Assembly (NCBI GenBank): GCA_020632975.1
Contig: JACKEL010000007.1
Span: 62,001-126,000 of the forward strand
Source of the DNA: Myxococcales bacterium
GTDB taxonomy: Bacteria > Myxococcota_C > UBA6777
Direction of reading: 5' to 3'
DNA: 64,000 nt
Numbering within the stretch: the stretch's first letter is position 1; every line of letters begins with the position of its first letter. The position numbers were made by a program, and so were the translations under genes. The notes beneath the pieces are model-generated. The model worked only from the letters and a program-made list of their open reading frames with translations, was not told the origin of the DNA and ran no database searches. Below are positions 46,101-55,310 of the stretch, one piece after another.

Positions 46101-47791
46101 CTGGGGTGTCCGATGCACAAGAGGCCGCACATCGGGCCAAAGCCGCCCAGCAACAGCTTCAAGATGATCTCGACCGCCTTCAAGAAGATCTTGATGCATC
46201 TCGTGCAGAGGCCCGAAATCGCTTGGAGGTCGAAGAGCTTTTGCGCAAACAACTCGCAGAACTTCAAGATCGCCGTGTGCATCTTGAAGAAGAGTTGGAG
46301 CGGGCCCAAGGAAAACTGCAAAATGTAGGCGATTCTACCGAGCAGATGGAACAAGAGCTGGTCTTGCTTCGCCAACAAAACACACAGATCGAACAAGAAA
46401 AGTTCGACTGGCAGGAGCGTGCAGAGCGCTTTGAGTCTGAACTGCGCAACCTTCGTGAGTTGCTTCAAGCGGAGCAAAGCAACCGTGTCAGCGATGTTGA
46501 GCGACAGGAACGCCTTTTGGATCAACTGCACCGCGCGGAAAAAGGCTTCGAAGAGTGGAAAACGCGCGCTCAAGATCTCGAAGAACAACTCGCACAAGAG
46601 ACACGAACACTCGAAGAACAAGCACAGGAACTCTCCGAGCTACGGGCTGAACAGTCTCGTTTGGATCAAGCCCTTGCGATGATGCAAACCCAAACAGCAG
46701 AGTCCCAGAAAATATACCAAGAGAGCCTAGACGCCGAGCAGCGGCAAGCCCAACAAGTCATGCAAAGTCTTGAACGCGATCACGAAGAGTCGATGGAGCG
46801 CGTTCACGCCCAACATCAGGCGGCTTTGGATGAGATGCGTGTCGAACATCAAGAGGTCTTGCAACGACTTCAACAACAAACACAACAACAACTGCAAGAA
46901 CTCGAACGCCAAATCGCCCAACAAGAGCGCGGCTTTGAGTCTCATATCGCACGTGAAAGGGAGATGGCGCAGCGCGAATATGCCGAAAAGACGGCAGGTT
47001 TGCGTCAAGAGCATGCTCTTGAGATCGAGCGTCTGTTGGCAGAGCACGAAAAAGAGCAGCGCCAAACACGCACGTCCCAACAAGAGTCGTTGGCCGAACA
47101 AGAGATCTCTTTTCATGCTGAAAAACGCGAGATGCGAGAAGCTTTCCAACGCGAGATGGACGCTTTGCATGGCGCACAACAACAAGAGATGGAAGCTTTT
47201 CAACTTCAGCTTCAAGAACAAAGCCACCAAGTTCTTTCGCAGATGGAAAAAGAGCAACGTCAGCTTCGCAAAGAGTTGCGGATGCAAAAAGAAGAGACGT
47301 TGCGTGAGCGACAAGAGCGCGAGAACGAGCTTCAAGCTGAGATGGACAAGCGCGCTGACGAAGTGGAACGACGAACACGCCTACGTTACGAAGCCATCAT
47401 TGAAGGGCTTGAACAACGCGAACGCGATCTTGCTGCGCAGTGCAAGATCGCGGAAGATGCCTTGTCTTCCGCCAAAGAAGCCGAACAATCGGCGATCTTG
47501 GGCAATTCTGTGATCCAAAATGAACTCGAGGATCTGCGCGGTCGCCTCTCTGATATCGAAGCGTTGCGCAGACTTGAGCGCAACCAAATCGATCTTTTGA
47601 AGCGCGAATACGATCAAAAGCTCCGTGCCATCGAACACGAGCGCGATGAGTTGCGCGATCGCATGACCAAAACATCCGATCAGTCTGAAAAACTTCATCA
47701 GCAAGTGAAGATGGAAAAAGCGAAAAAAGATCAGGCGCTTGATGCTTTGCAAAATGCCTTGTCGATGTTGCGCGAACACAAAGACGGATAA
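43190..47791 (+). CDS. Pseudo-receiver plus long coiled-coil protein (AglZ/FrzS-like architecture)
   Basis: 1533 residues. The N-terminal 120 form a receiver-like domain (RVLLIEADKATSQSLQRVLL; PDAILLRVEIPRRNGY). The phospho-acceptor Asp is Arg57, and the switch Lys is Met (YLMMPLD), so it cannot be phosphorylated there. Residues about 165-400 are Pro/Ser/Asp-rich and disordered. From about 405 to 1525 the protein is a nearly continuous coiled coil of Glu/Gln/Arg/Leu heptads. A break near 600-650 carries acidic PTRILHAR, PTRILPSV and PTRVLMNV motifs. A pseudo-receiver joined to a long coiled coil is the plan of the Myxococcus xanthus gliding and polarity proteins AglZ and FrzS. A role in cell polarity or motility is inferred. 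AAGGTGGG precedes the ATG. It is divergent from the M48 gene. Confidence 0.85.
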   Translation: MSAKARVLLIEADKATSQSLQRVLLQAHYEVEIVADGLIALNELDDPSRRPDAILLRVEIPRRNGYSVCNRIKRRDSLRNIPILLYSSQATEESFAQHQRLRTRAQGYLMMPLDYEELLGMMEGLVHGAKVLEEAREQRGTSDTNPNLPSARGVVARESHPDVDRTLVPQGEEEEVLDLDDMDEELLLSSEDITAEKNRQDVQKAIAEQQAKRDVVAQVEASTAVSWMDDELDDADRTIIAKAPVRPVTSPPVSDEHGATDAFQQQRPQQHATSPVQTPLPSSSVPASLGKQWASSSPEVAAAPSTELHAVATARSSMQAPKTGGLAPFPSLTGAPLPPRPQTGEVSALTSRPLTSELAPLPPFPSLVPMSAPNNAAAKGPGGAFSVRNAQAELDALIQSKEPVHISRPEADAEIKRLREENASLRTEQKDRVSALEKARSEQLRAQDELDALRAEQKRLRDEAEALRLQQEQSLEELEALRRANALLQESQEGEGEKALQEEMQAVRKESAWLRKQIIALHQQDEDAFALYPELLAKALAAQQMDGLQGEVEQLRHENKSLRGDLEEAKSAASKSAPQKTKKAGASASLSHQDVDDSPKTVVSQGHDDEDLPTRILHARSFDEDEESPTRILPSVGEDEDDDEGPTRVLMNVADGLDGEEISEESEHLRRLLQEAQAQQEASLEEMNDLYARITELERERQRLQSDVDAQAEKAAQHARAHSDALSKRGDEVEALEEQLSALAIEVDEARKQVIFYQGLYNEREALVEAQRNELIETQAALEEQIQAACDLRGEVAGFRSQLNGQSLSEDELLSQLSEREKELQQLREEVNRLGDDHDELAERYREIEAELDALKQTAREDEHALHSLRIDKERLEKQLHQHADERERLKESQAEVRRALVEEHEAAAQVLRDELARVRAELDTARENGEKEFERAEGAKGSRIEALEREKKSLQAEKKALEEQLEKELSGVSDAQEAAHRAKAAQQQLQDDLDRLQEDLDASRAEARNRLEVEELLRKQLAELQDRRVHLEEELERAQGKLQNVGDSTEQMEQELVLLRQQNTQIEQEKFDWQERAERFESELRNLRELLQAEQSNRVSDVERQERLLDQLHRAEKGFEEWKTRAQDLEEQLAQETRTLEEQAQELSELRAEQSRLDQALAMMQTQTAESQKIYQESLDAEQRQAQQVMQSLERDHEESMERVHAQHQAALDEMRVEHQEVLQRLQQQTQQQLQELERQIAQQERGFESHIAREREMAQREYAEKTAGLRQEHALEIERLLAEHEKEQRQTRTSQQESLAEQEISFHAEKREMREAFQREMDALHGAQQQEMEAFQLQLQEQSHQVLSQMEKEQRQLRKELRMQKEETLRERQERENELQAEMDKRADEVERRTRLRYEAIIEGLEQRERDLAAQCKIAEDALSSAKEAEQSAILGNSVIQNELEDLRGRLSDIEALRRLERNQIDLLKREYDQKLRAIEHERDELRDRMTKTSDQSEKLHQQVKMEKAKKDQALDALQNALSMLREHKDG

Positions 47792-47894
47792 TCCTCAAAC
47801 GGTAGATGTCTTTTCTGTGTGGGGTTTGGTGGGGTGTGATCTTGGCGGTCGATGGGGACAAAAGGCGAAGAAAATACGAGCATCTTTGGAAGGT

Positions 47895-48803
47895 TCATTC
47901 TTTGGAAGGCGCGTTCTCTTCCAAAGGCCCTATCTCGATGGGGGCTTCGGGCGTTTGTTCCCAAGCATACCAAGAGCCATCGTAGAGAGCGATGTCTTCG
48001 TAACCCATCAAGGCCATCGCGAAAAAGTCCACACAAGCTGAGACACCAGCGTTGCAATAAGCAATGATGCGTTGCGAGGGATCAAGCCCTGCTTCTTGGA
48101 AGCGCGCTGCGATCTCTTGGGTTGGACGCCATTGTTTGTGGGGGCCTTCTACAAGATCTGTGTAAGGGATGTTGTAGGCTCCAGGGATGCGCCCCTTTTT
48201 TTCTCCACGTGTGGTCTTGCCTTGGTGGAGTTCCACACTACGCGCATCCAAAAGCTGCGCATCTTTTTGTTGCACCGCGCGTAAGACTTCTTGGGTGGTG
48301 GCGAGGCTTTGCAAGGAAGGGGGAGGGAGTTCCAAGGGGCTTGGGGCTTGCTTGGGAAGTTCGTTGGTTGTGGGGTACCCTTCAACGACCCAACGACTCC
48401 AACCACCATCCAAGAGTTGGACATTGGAGAAACCATACAATCGCAAAGCCCACCAAAGCCGAGCAGCTGTGTGCCCCCCGTCATCATCATAGATGACGAT
48501 CCTATGTGCCATAGTTACCCCACAGTGGCTCAGAAATGTTCTCATTTGTTCGCTAGAGGCAAGTGTGAGTTTGACAGGGGCATCAGGTTGAGTTATATCG
48601 TTTAGCCAATCAACAAAAAAAGCTTTTGGTATATGAGACAGAATATACTCTTCTCGCATAGCTCTGTACCAAGGCGGAGGTGCGCTTGCTGGGCGGATCT
48701 CGCCTCGTATGTCAAAGATACAAAGAAGTGGCTCTCCAAGGACAGCAGATAGTTCTTTTGGAGAGATTAGGTGTTTTGCACGTAGAGAAGAGATCGTTTG
48801 CAT
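47895..48803 (-). CDS. Two-domain rhodanese (thiosulfate/mercaptopyruvate sulfurtransferase-like)
   Basis: 302 residues, two rhodanese domains. The second keeps the active-site loop IIAYCNAGVSA with catalytic Cys250; the first lacks the Cys (IVIYDDDGGHTAARLWWAL). Conserved DxR (LLDARS), GxIPGA (KGRIPGAYN) and Trp-rich segments are present. CNAGVSA is closer to mercaptopyruvate sulfurtransferase loops (CGTGVTA-like) than to the thiosulfate type (CRKGVT), but the substrate is unproven. AAGGAA lies 7 bp before the ATG of MQTISSL; an upstream in-frame start adds 28 residues. Confidence 0.9.
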   Translation of the reverse strand: MQTISSLRAKHLISPKELSAVLGEPLLCIFDIRGEIRPASAPPPWYRAMREEYILSHIPKAFFVDWLNDITQPDAPVKLTLASSEQMRTFLSHCGVTMAHRIVIYDDDGGHTAARLWWALRLYGFSNVQLLDGGWSRWVVEGYPTTNELPKQAPSPLELPPPSLQSLATTQEVLRAVQQKDAQLLDARSVELHQGKTTRGEKKGRIPGAYNIPYTDLVEGPHKQWRPTQEIAARFQEAGLDPSQRIIAYCNAGVSACVDFFAMALMGYEDIALYDGSWYAWEQTPEAPIEIGPLEENAPSKE

Positions 48804-49041
48804 GGTAGGTTCCTTTTTTTGGGACGCTGTCGTGTGGTGAAGCAGTCTTGTACTAAGTAAGTTTCTGAGAAGCAGAAAGTTTCCCAAAGATCACATTCAA
48901 GCCTTTGTGGTGTCATGTCGTTCTGTTGTGGATATCTTTATATTCTCAACAACATGTTCTAAGCGATGGGAAGTGGTCTTTTTTGGGAGGCATTTTTAGT
49001 GCCGTCATCCAAAGGTCGATGAACGTAGGAGGGTACAACGG

Positions 49042-52000
49042 ATGAGGATTCGAGCTTTATGTTTAGGGTTTTTGTTTGCATGTTTTGGTTTGTTGTGGGG
49101 CGCGCAAGAAGCCCGTGCGTCTCACTTTCGTGGGGGAACGCTGACGTACAAGCAGATCGGTACGACGCGCCAAGTCACCTATACGATGGAAGCTTACTTT
49201 CGTCGTAGTGCGTTTTGCACCAGTTCGACCTCATGTGTTGGGCAGGCGTTTAACTTGGGGAGCTTGGTGCTCGTCAACAAGACTGGAAACCCCGCCCATT
49301 CGGGTAGCATGGCGATCAATGCGACGGTTGTCTCCGAAGATATCAGCGAAGACACCGTTGTATTTCGTTGGACCAGTGCAGCGTATACTTTTCCTACACA
49401 AACGACGGGTAGCCCTGCTGTTCCAGTCATCGACTACGAGGCTTATTGGAGCAGTTGTTGTTGGATCAACGGTGCATCGGGACCGCAAAGCTCGAACTGG
49501 GAGTTGCGGATCAACGTTCACCTTGATGGGAACAGTGACCCGACCATCGGCTCTAACACATACTACGAGTGGTGCGCTGGCATTCCCTTTACACAGAATG
49601 TCAACGCTTCGGACCCTGACAACGATCCTCTTTCCTACGACCTTTTCTTCAAACCCACAGGGATGGTGATCGACCCCACGGGTCAGATCTCTTGGCCCGC
49701 ACCTACTGCGGCTGGAACGGGTTCTTATCACGTCTTCTCCGTGCGCGTGACGGACAGTCGGGGGGCTTCGACATATCGCGACTACCTGATGTTTGTTCGA
49801 CCGATCGGAAACTGTAACAACAAACCACCTGTCCTTTCGGTTACTCCACCCTCTGCGGTGGTCAAGCCCAATGTGCAGACTTGTACCACAGTGACTGTCA
49901 CGGATCCTGATGTGGGCCAAACCTTGCGCCTTTCTTCGATTCTCCCCGCTTTGACAGGTGCCACCACCAACCCCAGCCCCATCCCCAATGGTGCAAGCCC
50001 TCGCACCTTCACTTATTGCTGGACGCCTGCACTTGCTGATGAAGGCAAGACCATCAAGGTGGTCTTTGAGTTCAAGGACAACGGAACCCCCAACCTCTCT
50101 GGGCAAGGAACGTTTGAGATCACTGTTTCTGCGGGTGGTATCCCTGAGTTTACGATCACACCTCCTGGCGAGATCAAAGAAGTCTCGCAAGGTGGGACCC
50201 TTACTTTCGATGTCAAAGCTTCTGACCCCGATGGGAACGGAATTACAGCATTTACCTTCACCCCTGGCTTGGCGACTTTCTGTACAGGCACCAAGATCGG
50301 TTCGGATCTTTGGCGGATTACTTGCGCGCCTGGCGCCAACCAAACCGCAACGAACTACAACTTGCTTTTCAGCGCGACAGACGGCGATGGTATCCCCAAG
50401 ACCGCAACCAAAACCATCCAGATCCGTGTTGTGCAGAACAAATCCCCCGTTGTTACACCCATCCCCAATCAAACGATCAATGAAAAGCAGGCTTGGACCT
50501 ACAATGTCCAAGCGACCGATCCTGATGGCGATCCGCTGTCGTACAGCATGTCTGGTTTGCCCGCAGGCGCGACGATTGATCCCATGACTGGAAAGATCTC
50601 TTGGACACCTACACAAGCAGACGCAGGCAAAACCTACAATGTCGTTGTCATTGTAAGTGACGGTAAAGGCGGCAGCACCACCGTGACGTTCACTGTGACC
50701 GTGAACAACGTGAACGATCCGCCCCAGATCACTTCGACTGCGCCCAGTGGAGATGCCACCGAAGATCAGCCTTTCTCTTACAAGCCCACTGCGACAGATC
50801 CCGATCCTGGCGAGCAAGCGTTGCTCAAGTGGAAGATCACCAAAGGCCCCGCAGGTGCGACCATTGATCCCAACACAGGCGAAGTGAAGTGGACCCCTGG
50901 TGATGCTGACGTCAACAACAGCCCTGTGGATTTCGAGATCGAAGTCTGCGATCCCAGCGGTGCTTGCGTGAGGCAGTCTTGGAAAACCAAAGTCAACAAC
51001 GTGAATGACGCACCCAAGATTACTTCGAATGCGCCCACCTCTTCGGAAGAAGACACGCTTTACAACTACAAACCCACCGCGGTGGACCCCGATCCAGGCG
51101 AAGTTTTGACTTGGAAGCTGACCAAAGCTCCCCAAGGCGCGACCATCGACCCCAGCACAGGCGAAGTGAAGTGGACCCCTGGTGATGCTGACGTACAAAA
51201 TGGTGAGACTGAGTTCGAGATCGAAGTCTGCGATAAGAGCGGTGCTTGCACCAAACAATCGTGGAAGACGACCCCTACGAACAAAAACGATGAGCCCGTG
51301 ATTACCTCGACGCCACCTACGACTTCGACGGAAGATCAACCTTACAGCTACAAGCCCACTGCGACAGATCCCGATCCCGGCGATCAAGCGCAACTCAAGT
51401 GGAAGATCACCAAAGGCCCCGCAGGTGCGACCATCGACCCCAACACGGGTGAAGTGAAGTGGACCCCTGGCGACACAGACGTCAAAAATAGCCCCGTTGA
51501 GTTTGAGATCGAAGTTTGCGATCCCAGCGGTGCTTGCAAAAAACAAGCATGGCAAGTTCCCGTCACCAACGTGAACGACGATCCCACGATCACTTCTACA
51601 CCCCCAACCAAAGCCTACGTCGGCGAAAAGTTGGAATACGAAGCCAAAGCCAGCGACCCCGATCCCAACGATGTCTTGACTTGGAAGGTGACCAAAGGTC
51701 CCGCAGGCGCCACCATCGATCCCAGCACGGGCAAGTTTGAGTGGACCCCCGGAAACGGCGACCTCAACACGGAAACAGAGATCGAGATCGAAGTCTGCGA
51801 TAACGCAACACCACCTTCTTGCAAAAAGCAAAGCTTCAAAGTCACCCCACGACAAAGCTGTAAGGTGGACCTCGACTGCCCAACAGACTTGATTTGTGTC
51901 CAACTTTCGGATGAGCGCGTTTGTTTGCCCGCTGGTTGCTCGACACAAAGCCCCAAGTGCGCAACAGATAAGTTCTGTAAGGACGGAAACTGCGATGCGA

Positions 52001-53994
52001 ACGGTTGTTTGAATCAAACCTGTGCGCAAGATACCACTTGCCGTCCTTCGGATGGAAAGTGTGTGAAAAGCTGTTCTGGCCTTTCTTGCTTCTCTGGAAC
52101 TTACTGCGATGGTGGAGCCTGTGTGCCCAACCCTTGCGGTGCGAACTGTCCCCAAGGCGAAGCTTGCGATACTTCAAACCCCGCAAGTCCCAAGTGTGCA
52201 GCTGATCCTTGCACCAACTCTGCAACCTCTTGTAAACACGGCCGTGTTTGCTGGATTGGCAAATGTGTCGATGATCCTTGCGATGGGATGAAGTGTCCTG
52301 ATGCTGGAGATCGTTGTGTTGCTGGCCAGTGTGTTCCCCGTCTTCCTTGCCAAGTGGACCTTGACTGCCCTAGCACCCAAGTTTGCTTGAGTGGTAAGTG
52401 CTATGACCCCGGATGCTACGCGAACATGAGTTCTCCGAAGTGTCCTGGTGCAGATGAAGTTTGCTACCAAGGCAACTGCTCCACCGATCCCTGTAAAGGT
52501 ACCAACGCTCCCACCTGTGCGTCTGACGAGTTCTGTCGCCCTACAGATGGTAAGTGCGTGAAGGTCTGCTCGACAGTTTCGTGTCCCGCAGGTCAGTTCT
52601 GCCAAGATGGAGCTTGTGTGGTTGATCCTTGCGCGGGCGTCCAATGTGCTGCTGGCGAAGTCTGCATCAATGGAAAATGTCAGCGTGATCGTTGTTCTGA
52701 GATGGGTGCCTGCAAAAGCGGACGCACTTGCGATCCTGCCTCTGGAACTTGTGTCGATGATCCTTGTGATCGCATCACTTGTCCCGACCCACGGCAGGTT
52801 TGTCGCCTTGGTCAGTGCGTTGCTCCCCCCAACTGTCGCTTCGACAAAGACTGTTCTGGCGGTAACTTGTGCGTTAATGGCAAGTGCGTGATTCCTGGCT
52901 GTGGTCCCCAAAATGCTTGTCCTCAAGGCAAGCTTTGTGTGAACGGGACTTGCCTCGAAGATCCTTGCGAAAACAAACAGTGCCCCGCTGGCCAAGTCTG
53001 TTCCGCAGGCGCTTGTGTGGGTAGCTGCTCGGGTGTCTTCTGTAAGCAAGGAGAACTCTGTGTCGCTGGTCAATGTACGGTTGACCCATGCGCAGGCGTT
53101 CAATGCGCTGCTGACGAAGCTTGCTACGCAGGCAAATGTGTCAAAGATCCCTGCAAGCCCGACTTCTGTAAAGACCAACGCATCTGTGCTGGTGAGACCT
53201 GTGCCGCCGATCCTTGCGATGGTGTGCGTTGTCCCGCTGGTCAAACTTGTAAAGCAGGCCAGTGTACCGGTGATCTTCCCTGTAAAGTGGACGTTGATTG
53301 CCCGAGCCTTGGCATCTGTATCAATCAGATCTGTGCTGACCCCGGATGTTTCCGCGATGGTTGCCCCAGTGACAAACTCTGTATCAAAGGCAAGTGCGAA
53401 GACAATCCTTGCACGGGTAAACAGTGCGCTGTGGATGAGTTCTGTCGCCCTCTCGATGGTCAGTGTGTCAAACGTTGCCCCACCTGCGATGCTGGAAAAG
53501 TGTGTGTGAACGGCGTCTGTCAAGACGATCCTTGCGCGACCGTTCAGTGTAGCAGTGGTCAACGTTGTAAAGCTGGTCAATGTGTGGCTGAAGATGCTTG
53601 CACCAATGCGCGACTCTGTAAGTACCAACGCGATTGTTCGGAAGAAAGCTGTGGCGAAGATCCTTGTCTTGCCCTGACTTGCCCTGACAACGGGACTTGT
53701 GTACGCGGTGTTTGTACTGATCCGCCCAAAACGCCCGAAAAAGTTCAAGAAGAACCCACGAGCGAACCTGTTGTAGAACAAGCCGCAGAACAAACACAGC
53801 CTGAAGAAGTGAACTCCACTCCCGATGGAGGGGTGAAAGAAGTCACCAATGGCGATAACGGAACGGGTGCTGACACACCTTACGGTATCCTTGGTGGTGG
53901 TTGCGGATGTAACCAGTCACCTTCGTCCTCTGTGCCATTCTTCCTGTTGTTCTTGTTGTTGCTTCCCCTCTTGCGCCGCCGTCGCCTCTCCTAA
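49042..53994 (+). CDS. Giant surface protein: Ig-like repeats, Cys-rich region, MYXO-CTERM-like tail
   Basis: 1650 residues. A signal peptide (LCLGFLFACFGLLWGAQEARA) is followed by about seven cadherin/Ig-like (He_PIG type) domains between residues 175 and 935. Typical segments are GATIDPNTGEVKWTPGD and PTATDPDPG. Several domains are nearly identical at the DNA level, a sign of recent duplication. Residues about 936-1560 hold many Cys-rich modules (CSAGACVGSCSGVFCKQGE type). The C-terminus is GGGCGCNQSPSSS, a hydrophobic stretch (FFLLFLLLLPLL) and RRRRLS, matching the MYXO-CTERM sorting tag, so it is probably processed and anchored on the surface. GGAGG precedes the ATG. An adhesive role is likely, with the Asp-rich linkers perhaps binding calcium; both are inferred. 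Confidence 0.9.
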   Translation: MRIRALCLGFLFACFGLLWGAQEARASHFRGGTLTYKQIGTTRQVTYTMEAYFRRSAFCTSSTSCVGQAFNLGSLVLVNKTGNPAHSGSMAINATVVSEDISEDTVVFRWTSAAYTFPTQTTGSPAVPVIDYEAYWSSCCWINGASGPQSSNWELRINVHLDGNSDPTIGSNTYYEWCAGIPFTQNVNASDPDNDPLSYDLFFKPTGMVIDPTGQISWPAPTAAGTGSYHVFSVRVTDSRGASTYRDYLMFVRPIGNCNNKPPVLSVTPPSAVVKPNVQTCTTVTVTDPDVGQTLRLSSILPALTGATTNPSPIPNGASPRTFTYCWTPALADEGKTIKVVFEFKDNGTPNLSGQGTFEITVSAGGIPEFTITPPGEIKEVSQGGTLTFDVKASDPDGNGITAFTFTPGLATFCTGTKIGSDLWRITCAPGANQTATNYNLLFSATDGDGIPKTATKTIQIRVVQNKSPVVTPIPNQTINEKQAWTYNVQATDPDGDPLSYSMSGLPAGATIDPMTGKISWTPTQADAGKTYNVVVIVSDGKGGSTTVTFTVTVNNVNDPPQITSTAPSGDATEDQPFSYKPTATDPDPGEQALLKWKITKGPAGATIDPNTGEVKWTPGDADVNNSPVDFEIEVCDPSGACVRQSWKTKVNNVNDAPKITSNAPTSSEEDTLYNYKPTAVDPDPGEVLTWKLTKAPQGATIDPSTGEVKWTPGDADVQNGETEFEIEVCDKSGACTKQSWKTTPTNKNDEPVITSTPPTTSTEDQPYSYKPTATDPDPGDQAQLKWKITKGPAGATIDPNTGEVKWTPGDTDVKNSPVEFEIEVCDPSGACKKQAWQVPVTNVNDDPTITSTPPTKAYVGEKLEYEAKASDPDPNDVLTWKVTKGPAGATIDPSTGKFEWTPGNGDLNTETEIEIEVCDNATPPSCKKQSFKVTPRQSCKVDLDCPTDLICVQLSDERVCLPAGCSTQSPKCATDKFCKDGNCDANGCLNQTCAQDTTCRPSDGKCVKSCSGLSCFSGTYCDGGACVPNPCGANCPQGEACDTSNPASPKCAADPCTNSATSCKHGRVCWIGKCVDDPCDGMKCPDAGDRCVAGQCVPRLPCQVDLDCPSTQVCLSGKCYDPGCYANMSSPKCPGADEVCYQGNCSTDPCKGTNAPTCASDEFCRPTDGKCVKVCSTVSCPAGQFCQDGACVVDPCAGVQCAAGEVCINGKCQRDRCSEMGACKSGRTCDPASGTCVDDPCDRITCPDPRQVCRLGQCVAPPNCRFDKDCSGGNLCVNGKCVIPGCGPQNACPQGKLCVNGTCLEDPCENKQCPAGQVCSAGACVGSCSGVFCKQGELCVAGQCTVDPCAGVQCAADEACYAGKCVKDPCKPDFCKDQRICAGETCAADPCDGVRCPAGQTCKAGQCTGDLPCKVDVDCPSLGICINQICADPGCFRDGCPSDKLCIKGKCEDNPCTGKQCAVDEFCRPLDGQCVKRCPTCDAGKVCVNGVCQDDPCATVQCSSGQRCKAGQCVAEDACTNARLCKYQRDCSEESCGEDPCLALTCPDNGTCVRGVCTDPPKTPEKVQEEPTSEPVVEQAAEQTQPEEVNSTPDGGVKEVTNGDNGTGADTPYGILGGGCGCNQSPSSSVPFFLLFLLLLPLLRRRRLS

Positions 53995-54096
53995 TCCCCC
54001 CTAGAACTTCCCCCGTCTCCCCCTTTCTCACGAAGAATCCCCATCCCTCAAAGAGACGCCTCTGGTTTTCCTTCTGCTCCACCATGGGGAAAAGGA

Positions 54097-55287
54097 TTAA
54101 CGGCAGAAGCCCGTGGTTTCGCAGGTTCGGAGGTCTCGAAAGTTGAGGCAGTCGTCGTTTGTGGTGCAGGCAGGTTGGCAGTGCCCTGCGCTTTGGGGGG
54201 TCGCTCCCGAACACTTGGTGCGCAAAGGACAGTCTGTATCTTTTTCGCACTCGTAGGTGCAGATGGTGGTGTGGAGATCTTTGGGTTGTGCGCAGATGCC
54301 GCTGATACAGGCTGTTGAGTCCGAGCAAAGACGGAAGTCTTCGATGTAAGGGCGCCAGCAGTGTTTCTCGAAGTTGCAGTAGGAGATGGATGGGAAAGCG
54401 CGACAGTCTTCTGGTTTGGAGCAGAGTGGTACGCAATAGCCCGAAGATCCCGCTCCTTGATGAGACTCACAATAAAAGTTGCCTCCACACGAGATCTTGG
54501 GATCTGTTGGATCTTCAACGCAAGCTTTGGTGCAGATCTTGGCCCCCACACCACCTGGATCTACACAGGAAAGACCGGTCTCACACTCGCTTTTTTGCAC
54601 GCAAGAGTCCCCCATCTTTTTGAGGGTCCAACAATGTCCTTCTGAAGCGCACTGAGGGATATGTGGGTAAAGCGTTGCGCAGTCTTGGGCTCTTTGGCAG
54701 GGAGGCATACAAAATCCTTCCCAAGCACCCGCCCGATCGCAGTGTGTGTTGTTGGGGCAATCAGCATCTTTTTTACAAGAAGAACTACAAAGCTTTTGGC
54801 CAAGTCCCACGATATCGAGGCAAGTTCCTTGTTGGCAGTCGCCGTCTTGTTGACAAGGTGTGCCCAAACTTCCCGCTGGGGCGGTCTCTGGCTGTGGTTC
54901 GGGTTGTGGTTCGGGTTGTGGTTCGGGCGTTGGCTCCGTCGTCGGTTCTGTTTCTTGCGAAGGTTCAGGCATTTTTTCTGTGGTGAGTTCTGAGAGATCG
55001 GGTTGGGGCATCTCTGTTTCGACGGTGGGCTCGGGGAATTCGCTCTTCTCAGCGATCTTCTCTGGGGCAGCGTCGTGGTCTTGGATCGCCTCCGTGATCT
55101 TTTCTGTTGTAAGCTCTGTTGTCTTCTCCGTGGTTCCCTCGGATGCATCGATGCTTTGGCATTGTTTATCGATGCAACGTTGCGGGGCAGGGCAATCGGG
55201 ATCTTGTGTGCAAGGGGCAGGCGTCGTTGGGCAGGCTATAACAAATGAAACCGCTACAAGGAGCGGAAACAAATAGAGTTTTTTCAT
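54097..55287 (-). CDS. Cys-rich lipoprotein with Pro/Glu/Thr stalk
   Basis: 396 residues. The lipobox SFVIAC places the lipid on Cys19. A Thr/Glu/Pro stalk spans about 45-140, with a PEPQPEPQPEPQPE stretch. Then about five Cys-rich modules run from 140 to the C-terminus, for example CQQDGDCQQGTCLDI and CTNEC-like pairs ending TTGFCR. No enzymatic motif. GAGGA lies 8 bp before the ATG. It starts 23 bp after the porin-like gene on the same strand, in a tight three-gene unit with the cationic protein gene. Confidence 0.85.
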   Translation of the reverse strand: MKKLYLFPLLVAVSFVIACPTTPAPCTQDPDCPAPQRCIDKQCQSIDASEGTTEKTTELTTEKITEAIQDHDAAPEKIAEKSEFPEPTVETEMPQPDLSELTTEKMPEPSQETEPTTEPTPEPQPEPQPEPQPETAPAGSLGTPCQQDGDCQQGTCLDIVGLGQKLCSSSCKKDADCPNNTHCDRAGAWEGFCMPPCQRAQDCATLYPHIPQCASEGHCWTLKKMGDSCVQKSECETGLSCVDPGGVGAKICTKACVEDPTDPKISCGGNFYCESHQGAGSSGYCVPLCSKPEDCRAFPSISYCNFEKHCWRPYIEDFRLCSDSTACISGICAQPKDLHTTICTYECEKDTDCPLRTKCSGATPQSAGHCQPACTTNDDCLNFRDLRTCETTGFCR

Positions 55288-55310
55288 GTTGAGATCCTCT
55301 TGGTTGAGTT

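Noticed and set aside
49231..52155. 974-codon open frame opposite the giant surface protein
   Set aside because: It is antisense to repeated Ig domains, with no family similarity or export signal; the plus-strand protein has a signal peptide and sorting tail.
52174..53793. Second long antisense frame opposite the Cys-rich part
   Set aside because: Its Thr/Ala-rich composition mirrors Cys/Gly-rich codons on the other strand, and no motif was seen.
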